From an uncultured Prevotella sp. (GTDB lineage: Bacteria; Bacteroidota; Bacteroidia; Bacteroidales; Bacteroidaceae), in contig CAKQMS010000022.1 in the NCBI GenBank assembly GCA_934254985.1, positions 1 through 45,410 of the forward strand: a stretch of 45,410 bases of DNA, in the 5' to 3' direction. The first letter of the stretch is position 1. Every line of letters begins with the position of its first letter. The notes under the pieces were generated by a model. That model saw only the letters and a list, made by a program, of their open reading frames with translations. It made no database searches and was not told where the DNA came from. Positions 17,028-24,568 of this stretch are shown one piece after another. A program made the position numbers and the translations under genes.

Positions 17028-19530
17028 GTGTCTTACCCTGTGGAAGCTTTGCCTCCACCTTTTCTATATCGGCTATGGTGATGGTGCTCTCGTTGGTAGT
17101 ATCTTCTTGCATAAAGATGCGCTCCGAGAGAGTAGGGATTATGCTGTTGTCTATCAGCTGTTCCATCCATCGAGCGTTGCTAAACTCCTTTTCATGCCTT
17201 GCCGTTTGCTGCTCAATGATGTCCTTTAGTTTTGCCTTGGCGTCGGGCGTGATGTCGAGGTCGTAGGCATTGAGATATCTCATTCCTATCTCCATTAGCT
17301 CGTCGGCATCATAGTCGTCGAACTTCAGATGATATGGAAATCTGCCCTTCAGTCCTTGGTTAGCCATTAGCATACGCTCCATCTCATTCTCGTAGCCTGC
17401 AAGTATCACCACCATGTCGGGCGATTGCTCAGCCAGCACAGTCAGCAAACATTCTATAGCCCTATAGCCAAAGTCTTTGCGGTCGTCGGTGGTGTCGCAG
17501 AGAGTGTAAGCCTCGTCTATAAACAGCACGTTGCCTCGTGCCTGTTGCAATAGTTGCTGCATGTTCTCTTCCGTTTGTCCGATAAACCTTCCCACTATAG
17601 TGCTTCGCTCTGCCATCACCACATCGCCTTTCGATAGTATGCCGAGCGAATGCAATATCTTGCCAAGCTTCTTTGCCACCGTAGTCTTGCCTGTGCCAGG
17701 GTTGCCGGTGAATATCATGTGGTAAGCACCCTTATCGCAGTTGCCCTTACCCTCTTTGCGTCTCTTTGCGTCGAAGGCAGCCTTCATGCTCAATGCCGTG
17801 ATGGTATCTTTCACGCTCTTCAAGCCCACCATGCCGTTTATCTCGCCTAAGCTTTCAGCCAATGGCGCCACCATGTTGTCAGTAGAGCTCCAGTCTATAT
17901 CGTCGGGCTCTATAGTGGTGAGAAATGCCATTCGTTCGCATTCCTTGCCTTCGCTGTCGGCAAACATGCGGTTGCAGAATCGTGGCATTATGGCTCGCTC
18001 TATGAAGTCTGTGCAGAAGTCGATGCTGTCTATGGCGAGGTCGCCTTTGGCGATGCGCCTGGTTAGTCCTACCACCAACTTCCTCTCTGCCGTAGCCGAT
18101 AGCTTTAGGTCTTTGCTCTCCAACGCCTTTTGTATGCCGTGGACAGCATCCGTTATGCTGAGCGCAGGGAAGCTAAGACGATTCTCTTTACTTACTATAT
18201 TCAGCAGCGAAGGATAAGTCTCTTCCAACCTTCTCAGTTCCGACTCTGTGCCGTGGAATATCAGTATCAGGTCGTCTAAGTTTCTGAGCCTTTCCTCCAA
18301 AGCTCTGACTATTATCTTGCCGTTTAGCCACATCATGCTGTTGGCATTCCTTACGAACACCACCTTCTTGTCGCCATCAATCCTCTCCTTGATGCTGTCT
18401 GCAGGATTTATGGTTGTGCACGAGCAGTTTATCTCCGCAATATCTATCTCTGCCTGAGTATAGTCGGGAAATGCACAGCAGGCATAATCTTCTATCAGCT
18501 GTTCCTCTTGCTTACCGCCCTTGCCATAGAATATATGGTGTTTGCATGGCGTTATGTCGCTTACGATACCCCTACGATATAGCAGATTGTGGATATAAGC
18601 GCGATGGAATAGCAGTCCACGCTCCTTGATGTTTCTGCATCCAGCAGCATTGAGTAGGTCTTGCATCTTCGCTATCGAGTCGGCACGCCTCGCCATAATA
18701 TATAATGGCGAAGACGCTTCAATAGCCTCTATACTGCTCACCACGGCTTTGCCTTCGGCAGATATGCTAAGGGTAATCTTAGCGAAAGGCACACCATTAT
18801 GTCTAACAAAGCAATAGTATTCGCCTTCGGTCCAGGCGTAAGCCGACCGCACTATAGCTCTCGCCACGCCCTTGTTGCCAACTTTGGTCTTTGCAGCATT
18901 GCCCATCAGCATCAGCGAACTGTCGAAACAACATACCTCGTAAAGGTCGTTGTCTGTCATCGGCATGCTCATAGTGGTTGCCACTATGAGCCCTTTGCGT
19001 GTATCTTCACCCTCGCTCTTGCCATCTTCCTCGCCCTTGCAAAGTCTCGCCTTGGTATTCTTGAGCGTTGGATGCTTTAGGTCAGCACCATAGGGCAATA
19101 TCCTAAACGAGAAGTGGCAACCTGTGCCGTCGCCATATAGTCGAAGGTCGGGCATCTGCGGAGTGGCATTCTCTATACAGAGAGTGTATAGTCCTGGCGT
19201 AAGGTCGTCAATCTCGTAGTGAAGTAGCAATAGCCAGTCGTCGTCATCGTAGTCGGGAGTATATTCCTTTTCTACAATATTCTTCAGCGACCCATATCTG
19301 TGTATGCTCACCTTTATCACGTTGTCTTCCACCCTTTCTCTGGTCTTTATGCCAGAGATAGATAGTTTGCCCTCGAACTTATCTTCGTAGTGGTAGGCGT
19401 AGGCAGATACAGGGTAGTTCATCAGACTGCGGTCGTTGATGTTGAACTCTATATGATTGAATGAATATCCAGCTTCTTCGATGTTGAAGGCAGCATCGCT
19501 GGCTTCTGCCATATATGTAAGATTCTTCAT
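17008..19530 (-). CDS. CbxX/CfxQ (SpoVK-like) AAA+ ATPase with long unassigned N-terminus
   Basis: An 840-residue cytoplasmic protein with ATG at 19530 (MKNLTYMAEASDAAF). The C-terminal AAA+ module is of the CbxX/CfxQ/SpoVK class: GLKSVKDTI, Walker A GNPGTGKTT near 605, the GRFIGQTEENM pore region, Walker B VLFIDEAYTL near 670, VVILAGYENEMERML, and arginine finger GLKGRFPYHLKF. A second, earlier copy at about 410-560 keeps the later elements (LILIFHGTESELRRLEETYPSLL, then NRLSF) but has no Walker A, so it looks like a degenerate AAA domain. The N-terminal ~350 residues hold beta-rich sequence I cannot assign. Family members remodel Rubisco or other complexes; the partner here is unknown. An extra in-frame ATG at 19572 is less likely. 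Confidence 0.85.
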   Translation of the reverse strand: MKNLTYMAEASDAAFNIEEAGYSFNHIEFNINDRSLMNYPVSAYAYHYEDKFEGKLSISGIKTRERVEDNVIKVSIHRYGSLKNIVEKEYTPDYDDDDWLLLLHYEIDDLTPGLYTLCIENATPQMPDLRLYGDGTGCHFSFRILPYGADLKHPTLKNTKARLCKGEEDGKSEGEDTRKGLIVATTMSMPMTDNDLYEVCCFDSSLMLMGNAAKTKVGNKGVARAIVRSAYAWTEGEYYCFVRHNGVPFAKITLSISAEGKAVVSSIEAIEASSPLYIMARRADSIAKMQDLLNAAGCRNIKERGLLFHRAYIHNLLYRRGIVSDITPCKHHIFYGKGGKQEEQLIEDYACCAFPDYTQAEIDIAEINCSCTTINPADSIKERIDGDKKVVFVRNANSMMWLNGKIIVRALEERLRNLDDLILIFHGTESELRRLEETYPSLLNIVSKENRLSFPALSITDAVHGIQKALESKDLKLSATAERKLVVGLTRRIAKGDLAIDSIDFCTDFIERAIMPRFCNRMFADSEGKECERMAFLTTIEPDDIDWSSTDNMVAPLAESLGEINGMVGLKSVKDTITALSMKAAFDAKRRKEGKGNCDKGAYHMIFTGNPGTGKTTVAKKLGKILHSLGILSKGDVVMAERSTIVGRFIGQTEENMQQLLQQARGNVLFIDEAYTLCDTTDDRKDFGYRAIECLLTVLAEQSPDMVVILAGYENEMERMLMANQGLKGRFPYHLKFDDYDADELMEIGMRYLNAYDLDITPDAKAKLKDIIEQQTARHEKEFSNARWMEQLIDNSIIPTLSERIFMQEDTTNESTITIADIEKVEAKLPQGKTQKKIGF

Positions 19531-19578
19531 GACAATAAATAAATTAAAAGTGATTTTACTAAAGTATCGCATATGAGA

Positions 19579-19614
19579 GAAGTTAAAGAAGTTAAAGGAG
19601 TTAAAGAAGTTAAA
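19579..19614. repeat. Four tandem 9-bp repeats GAAGTTAAA
   Basis: Units at 19579, 19588, 19597 (GGAGTTAAA) and 19606 sit 49 bp upstream of the AAA+ start (minus strand). Related TTTAACTTC and AACTTC fragments recur at 19660-19720. Confidence 0.85.
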
Positions 19615-19799
19615 GCCATATGCTTTTACTGCAAAATCTTTAGCAAAAAGACTATTGGCTTTAACTTCTAGCGACCAATGGGAGCGATAACTTCTTTAAA
19701 TTCTATAACTTCAGAACTTGCGAAAGTTCAATTATGGATAATAGATAAATCGATTAAGCGTATATCTAAAACCGATTTTGACTTACTGTAAACTATAAA

Positions 19800-19880
19800 C
19801 CTAACTTGGATTTATATAAACCTAAGCTATATTTATATAAACCTAAGTTGTGTTTATATAAATCTAAGCCTGATTTATAC
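19800..19880. repeat. 21-bp tandem repeat array (three full units plus a partial)
   Basis: Units start at 19800, 19821, 19842 and 19863 with consensus CCTAAG(N)6TTTATATAAA; period exactly 21 bp, about two helical turns. No start codon precedes the open frame across it. It lies in the 700-bp gap between the divergent AAA+ ATPase and hybrid regulator genes. Confidence 0.85.
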
Positions 19881-19999
19881 TTTGTAGTAAGCTTTTTGCA
19901 GTTATATATATAGATAATAGAGGTTTTGTAGCGCTATTGTTATAACGTTACAACGACTATTTTCTCACACCACACATATAATAAGAAGTGTATCAATAA

Positions 20000-20080
20000 A
20001 TCAAAGAACACAATCATCGCCTGCAACTTCCATAAAGCCAAATGGAAGCTGTGCAAGTGATTTCAGTTGTTTTCTTTGAT
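20000..20080. repeat. Long imperfect inverted repeat upstream of the hybrid regulator gene
   Basis: Outer arms ATCAAAGAA (20000-20008) and TTCTTTGAT (20072-20080), inner arms CTTCCAT (20027-20033) and ATGGAAG (20042-20048), with partly matching sequence between. Outside these and the tandem repeats, the gap 19615-20200 shows AT-rich sequence only. Confidence 0.5.
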
Positions 20081-20209
20081 AAAAATGTATTTATTGTCAT
20101 TATGTGCGATTTCATTGAAATCTGCTGCAAAGATATATTCTTTTATTTATTCAAACAAGTATTTTTGCGAAAAACATAGTATCCTTGATGTTTTTTCACT
20201 CATTTGCAC

Positions 20210-20217
20210 TATCTTTG
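20210..20217 (+). promoter_or_regulatory. -7 box of the hybrid regulator gene
   Basis: TATCTTTG fits the Bacteroidota consensus; CTTG at 20184-20187 is a fair -33 at 22 bp. The transcript would start near 20224. Confidence 0.65.
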
Positions 20218-20240
20218 CAACATAGTTATCTAACGCATTT

Positions 20241-22985
20241 ATGATATTTCCCTATATGAAGAAGTTGCATTTTATCTACACCTTATTTATATATGTGCTC
20301 GTAGTGATGTTTGCTGCGTGTACAGAGAAACCGAAGAAGTTTGTTATCGGAGTATCGCAATGCTCCGAGGATATTTGGCGCGACAAGCTCAACGACGAGC
20401 TTAAGATGGGAGAATATCTCGACGACTCTATCATCGTGAAGCTCGCATCGTCGAATGATGATAATGTGTTGCAGAATAAGCAGGTAAACCAGTTTGTCGA
20501 CGAGGGTGTAGACTTGCTTATCGTTTCGCCTAATCAGTTGAGTGCCATCTCTAAGGCAGTGGAGCGAGCTTACGATAAGGGAATACCTGTTATCCTCTAT
20601 GACCGTAAGACCAATTCCGACAAATATACAGCCTTCATCGGCTGTGATAACTATACTATCGGCAATTCGATGGGTAAGTTTATCGCTCACCAGCTTCAAG
20701 GCAAGGGACGTATTGTAGAGATTAGTGGTTTAGAGGGTTCGTCGCCAGCCATGGAGCGCCATCGTGGATTTATGGATGCTATAAAACCATATCCTGGCAT
20801 CCAGGTAGTAGCATCTGAAGGTGGCGACTGGAAGGAAGAGAGCGCCATAAAGGCTATGAAGCGCATACTGAAGAAGACACAAGACTTCGACTATGTGTTT
20901 GCACACAACGACCGTTTGGCGTGGGGAGCTTACGTGGCTGTGCAACAGATGGGAATAAACAAAAGCTATAAATATACAGGTATCGACGGTATGGCTACCG
21001 AGGGTGGTGGACTGGAGTTGGTGCGCGACGGCGTCTTCGAAGCTTCATATCTATATCCTACCAAGGGCGACGAGGTTTTGGCACTTGCCATGAAGATACT
21101 TACCAATAAGCCTTATCAGAAGGATAACTATCTCAGCACTTCTATCATTACCAAGGCTAATGCTGAACTTACGTTGATGGAGGCACGTGATGCTGAGCGA
21201 CAGGCACGCAATCTGAAGACGTTGCACAATCAGGTAGACCGATATCTTTCTGATTACAATGCTCAGAAGATGATGCTTATAAGTCTTGGTTTGTTCCTCT
21301 TGGTGTGTATTGTGGCTGCTGCCTTGATATTCAGAAGTTATATAGTAAAGGCGAAGCTCAATGAAGAGTTGGCAAGGAAGAATGACGAACTTAAGCGATT
21401 GAACGAGGAGGTGATGGAACTTACTAATTCGCGCTTGCTGTTCTTTACCAATATCAGCCACGAACTTCGCACTCCATTAACCTTGATAGCCGACCCTGTA
21501 GAGATGCTGCTGGATGATAATGGCATCAAGGGCAAGAGCCGTGAACTATTGAAGATGGTGCAGCGTAATGCTGTTGCCTTGCAGCAGTTGGTGGGCAGCA
21601 TTCTCGACTTCCGCAAGATTCAGAATGGCAAGATGGAGCTAAAGCTAAGCCGTTTTGATATCGTTGAGGCTCTGAAATTATGGACTGGCGACTTTAATCT
21701 TACTGCCGAGCGCAAGAAGATAAAGTTGCATTTCGTGGATGACAATTTCTCTGCCGACCACATGATAGTTGCCGACAAGGAGAAGATGGCTCGCGTGGTG
21801 TTTAATCTTTTAAGCAACGCCATGAAATATACTCCTGCAGGTGGCGACATCTTTGTTAGCCTTGCTTCTGCAGGCGACAATCTTCGTATCGATGTTCGCG
21901 ATACAGGCAAGGGTATTGAGAAAGAAGAAGCAAGCAAGGTGTTCGAACGTTTCTTCCAGGCTAAGGGTGCAGCCAGCGGAACTGGCATCGGCTTGGCATT
22001 GGTGAAGTCGTTTGTGGAATTGCATAATGGCGAAGTCAAGGTGGAGAGCGAAGTTGGCAAGGGGGCCGACTTCATCGTCGTTGTTCCTCGCAGTCAGGCT
22101 AATGGTGTAGTTGTTGAGGATGAGGCTGAAAGCAAGGAGTCATTCTCTGACGAGTCGGTATTGCAATATATCGACGATGGCGATAAGCACCAAGGCAAGG
22201 TGCAGCAGGTGGTGAGCGAGCAGACTGATAAGCCTACGATATTGATTATCGACGACAACAACGACATACGACAATATGAGCGCACATTGCTGCAAGACGA
22301 CTTCTTTGTCTTGGAGGCTTCCGACGGTAAAGAAGGATTGGAAGTGGCTAAGAAGGAAGTGCCCGACTTGGTAATCTGCGATGTTATGATGCCTGTGATG
22401 GATGGTTTGGAGTTTACAGAGCAACTCAAAACCAATACCGCCACTTCGCATATTCCTGTCATCATGCTTACTGCAAAGAATCTCGAAGAACATCGTGCTG
22501 AGGGCTATGAGCATGGTGCCGACTCGTATATCACTAAGCCTTTCCATAGCAAAGTGCTCTTGGCTCGCATCGATAACCTATTGAAGCAGCGCAATCTCTT
22601 GAAGAATTTGTACCAAGGCACTAAGGAGGTGGAGCAGGAGGTGGAAGCTTCGAAGCTCGACGATAGAGATAAGCAGTTTGTTAAGCAACTCAATACTATC
22701 ATACAGCAGAATCTCTCAAACTGCGAATTTGGAGTAGAAGACATCGGCAAGGAGATAGGTTTGAGTCGTGTGCAACTATATCGTAAGGTGAAAGCCATAA
22801 CAGGCTCGTCGGTTGTCGACCTTTTGCGCAAAGCTCGTCTTGCCAAGGCAAAGCGATTGCTCGAAAGTCGCAGCATGAGCGTATCAGAAGTGGCTTACGA
22901 GGTAGGCTTCTCTGCCCCTTCTTATTTCACTAAATGCTTCAAGGAAGAATACAATATGTTGCCAGGCGATGTAGCTAATAGCTAA
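20241..22985 (+). CDS. Hybrid two-component system regulator with periplasmic sugar-binding sensor
   Basis: One 914-residue chain spans the inner membrane. Order: N-terminal membrane/signal segment (about 8-27), periplasmic-binding-protein domain of the ribose/fructose type (33-330; FVIGVSQCSEDIWRDKL, GIPVILYDRKTNSDKYTAFIG, AHNDRLAWGAY), membrane helix 344-367, histidine kinase with His407 (NISHELRTPL), ATP-binding motifs (NLLSNAMKYTP, DTGKGIE, GTGIGLAL), receiver domain with Asp714 (VICDVMMP), and an AraC-type double helix-turn-helix at the C-terminus. This is the layout of B. theta BT1754, which binds fructose and controls fructan use; GH32, MFS and fructokinase genes downstream fit that. 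The ATG at 20256 (MKKLHF) is an equally good start. Confidence 0.93.
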   Translation: MIFPYMKKLHFIYTLFIYVLVVMFAACTEKPKKFVIGVSQCSEDIWRDKLNDELKMGEYLDDSIIVKLASSNDDNVLQNKQVNQFVDEGVDLLIVSPNQLSAISKAVERAYDKGIPVILYDRKTNSDKYTAFIGCDNYTIGNSMGKFIAHQLQGKGRIVEISGLEGSSPAMERHRGFMDAIKPYPGIQVVASEGGDWKEESAIKAMKRILKKTQDFDYVFAHNDRLAWGAYVAVQQMGINKSYKYTGIDGMATEGGGLELVRDGVFEASYLYPTKGDEVLALAMKILTNKPYQKDNYLSTSIITKANAELTLMEARDAERQARNLKTLHNQVDRYLSDYNAQKMMLISLGLFLLVCIVAAALIFRSYIVKAKLNEELARKNDELKRLNEEVMELTNSRLLFFTNISHELRTPLTLIADPVEMLLDDNGIKGKSRELLKMVQRNAVALQQLVGSILDFRKIQNGKMELKLSRFDIVEALKLWTGDFNLTAERKKIKLHFVDDNFSADHMIVADKEKMARVVFNLLSNAMKYTPAGGDIFVSLASAGDNLRIDVRDTGKGIEKEEASKVFERFFQAKGAASGTGIGLALVKSFVELHNGEVKVESEVGKGADFIVVVPRSQANGVVVEDEAESKESFSDESVLQYIDDGDKHQGKVQQVVSEQTDKPTILIIDDNNDIRQYERTLLQDDFFVLEASDGKEGLEVAKKEVPDLVICDVMMPVMDGLEFTEQLKTNTATSHIPVIMLTAKNLEEHRAEGYEHGADSYITKPFHSKVLLARIDNLLKQRNLLKNLYQGTKEVEQEVEASKLDDRDKQFVKQLNTIIQQNLSNCEFGVEDIGKEIGLSRVQLYRKVKAITGSSVVDLLRKARLAKAKRLLESRSMSVSEVAYEVGFSAPSYFTKCFKEEYNMLPGDVANS

Positions 22986-22988
22986 TGC

Positions 22989-23120
22989 TTGGTTTGGAAA
23001 TGATAGCATTTTCTTCGATATTTGGTTTGGAAATGAATGTAAAATTAGCCAAATGTGGTTTGGAAATGCTTAAATATTCTTAGTTTTTTGCTTTGGATTT
23101 GAAATTTATAGCTATCTTTG
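22989..23120 (+). repeat. 33-bp-period array upstream of DUF4143 ATPase 1 (four units)
   Basis: Units start at 22989, 23022, 23055 and 23088. The first three share the core TTGGTTTGGAAATG (G for the first T in unit 3); unit 4 is degenerate (TTGCTTTGGATTTG) and ends exactly with the TATCTTTG box at 23113-23120. The other 19 bp of each unit differ. The array starts 4 bp after the stop of the hybrid regulator gene. Confidence 0.85.
23092..23120 (+). promoter_or_regulatory. Promoter of DUF4143 ATPase 1
   Basis: TATCTTTG at 23113-23120 with TTTG at 23092-23095 (17 bp) or 23087-23090 (22 bp). It is formed by the last unit of the repeat array. Confidence 0.6.
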
Positions 23121-23164
23121 CACTATCTATAAACAAGATAGTGCACTACTGCTTGTGCTATCTT
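23120..23164 (+). promoter_or_regulatory. Alternative hairpins in the leader of DUF4143 ATPase 1
   Basis: GCACTATCT (23120-23128) pairs perfectly with AGATAGTGC (23136-23144). The middle arm AAGATAGTGC (23135-23144) can instead pair with GTGCTATCTT (23155-23164), followed by TTTTGTCTT. The first form spans the expected start site; the second lies in the leader and resembles a weak attenuator. Confidence 0.5.
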
Positions 23165-23190
23165 TTGTCTTGATAATAAATGAGTTAGCC

Positions 23191-24531
23191 ATGTTTGAAC
23201 GAATTGCTATAAGATATCTCCGCAGTTGGGCAACAAAGGAAGAACGCAAGCCTTTGGTTTTGCGTGGTGCTCGACAAGTAGGAAAGACCACCTTGGTAGA
23301 ACTATTTGCCAAGGACTTTGATACATATATTTATCTGAATTTGGAAGAGAGAGAAAATGCAGAACTCTTTGCAGCCGACTATTCCTTCGAAGATTTATTG
23401 GCAGGTATCTACTTCAAGGCTAATAAGCAACAAGATGCGAATAAGCGTACTCTGATATTTATTGATGAAATTCAGAATGAGCCTAAGGCGGTGCAGGTTT
23501 TGAGATATTTCTATGAAAAGCGGCCCGACTTGTATGTTATAGCAGCAGGTTCGCTTTTAGAGAGTCTGATGGGCAGACATATTTCTTTCCCTGTGGGTAG
23601 GGTCGAGTATATGGCTTTGCATCCTTGCACCTTTGTTGAGTTTCTCAAGGCTATGGGACAAAATGTTATAGCCGAACAGATAGAGCAGGTGTCGTTGCCT
23701 GCATCTTTGCATTCTCATGCCATGGACTTGTTTAAGAAGTATATGATAGTGGGTGGACTACCAGAGGCTGTTGCTAACTATGCCCAGTTCAACGACTTGG
23801 TTAGACTGAATGGTGTTTTCAATTCTCTGCTGTCTGGTTATCGTGATGATGTAGAGAAATATGCCAACAAGCCAAAGGAGCAAGATGCTATCAGATATAT
23901 CTTGAACTATGGTTGGACAGCTGCTGGCCATCGCATTCAGTTTGCTAAGTTCACTGGCTCTACTTTCAAGGCTGCCGAGGCAGGGAATGCTTTCAGAACT
24001 TTAGAGAAGACTCTATTGCTTGAATTGGTTTATCCTCTCACCTCGTCGTCCTTACCTATTTTACCAGATTTGAAGAAGAGTCCTAAGTTGTTGTGGCTTG
24101 ATACAGGTTTGGTCAATTATGTTGCAGGAATGCAAGAAGATTTGTTGTTTAATAAGGATGCCGACGAACTTTGGAACGGTGATATTGCAGAGCATGTAGT
24201 TGGACAAGAACTGTTGGGAGCTACATATAACTTTGGTGAGAAACGAATGTTTTGGGTTCGTGATGCTAAGAACTCGCAGGCAGAAGTAGACTTCTTGATA
24301 CGCTACAAGTCGCACCTACTTCCTATAGAAGTGAAAACTGGCAACAATGCCAAGCTTCGTTCCTTGCATCTCTTTATGGAAGAGTCGAAGGAGACTATAG
24401 CTCTGCGTCTTTGGAATGGACCTATGACATCAGATACAATCCCAAAGTCAAATGGTGAAACTTTCACTTTATATAATATACCTTTATACTATGCTGGGCA
24501 TCTGCAACATTTCTTAGATGGTGTTGTGTAA
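23191..24531 (+). CDS. AAA_14/DUF4143 ATPase with nuclease-like C-terminus, copy 1
   Basis: A 446-residue cytoplasmic protein starting at ATG 23191 (MFERIAIRYL); an upstream ATG at 23155 lies inside the leader hairpin. Walker A is GARQVGKTT (26-34), Walker B LIFIDEIQ (Asp92, Glu93), then the AAA_14 signature AAGSLLESLMGR and VGRVEYMALHPCTFVEFL. After a winged-helix linker (KKYMIVGGLPEAV) comes DUF4143 with AEVDFLIRYKSHLLPIEVK near 364-382, the D...ExK pattern of a PD-(D/E)XK fold. The family is very common in Bacteroidota and archaea and its role is unsettled; ideas include mobile-element or defence functions. It stands alone between the hybrid regulator and a convergent gene. A similar gene lies at 35324. 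Confidence 0.9.
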   Translation: MFERIAIRYLRSWATKEERKPLVLRGARQVGKTTLVELFAKDFDTYIYLNLEERENAELFAADYSFEDLLAGIYFKANKQQDANKRTLIFIDEIQNEPKAVQVLRYFYEKRPDLYVIAAGSLLESLMGRHISFPVGRVEYMALHPCTFVEFLKAMGQNVIAEQIEQVSLPASLHSHAMDLFKKYMIVGGLPEAVANYAQFNDLVRLNGVFNSLLSGYRDDVEKYANKPKEQDAIRYILNYGWTAAGHRIQFAKFTGSTFKAAEAGNAFRTLEKTLLLELVYPLTSSSLPILPDLKKSPKLLWLDTGLVNYVAGMQEDLLFNKDADELWNGDIAEHVVGQELLGATYNFGEKRMFWVRDAKNSQAEVDFLIRYKSHLLPIEVKTGNNAKLRSLHLFMEESKETIALRLWNGPMTSDTIPKSNGETFTLYNIPLYYAGHLQHFLDGVV

Positions 24532-24568
24532 GACTGGCAAAGGCAGATATAGATGAGTAGTGAAGATA

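Noticed and set aside
16954..17229. 91-codon plus-strand frame after the M16 peptidase
   Set aside because: It runs through the bidirectional terminator and antisense to the AAA+ gene, with no features of its own.
22989..23120. CRISPR array
   Set aside because: The conserved core is only 14 bp, the period is 33 bp, there are four units and no cas genes nearby. The same holds for 35175-35288.
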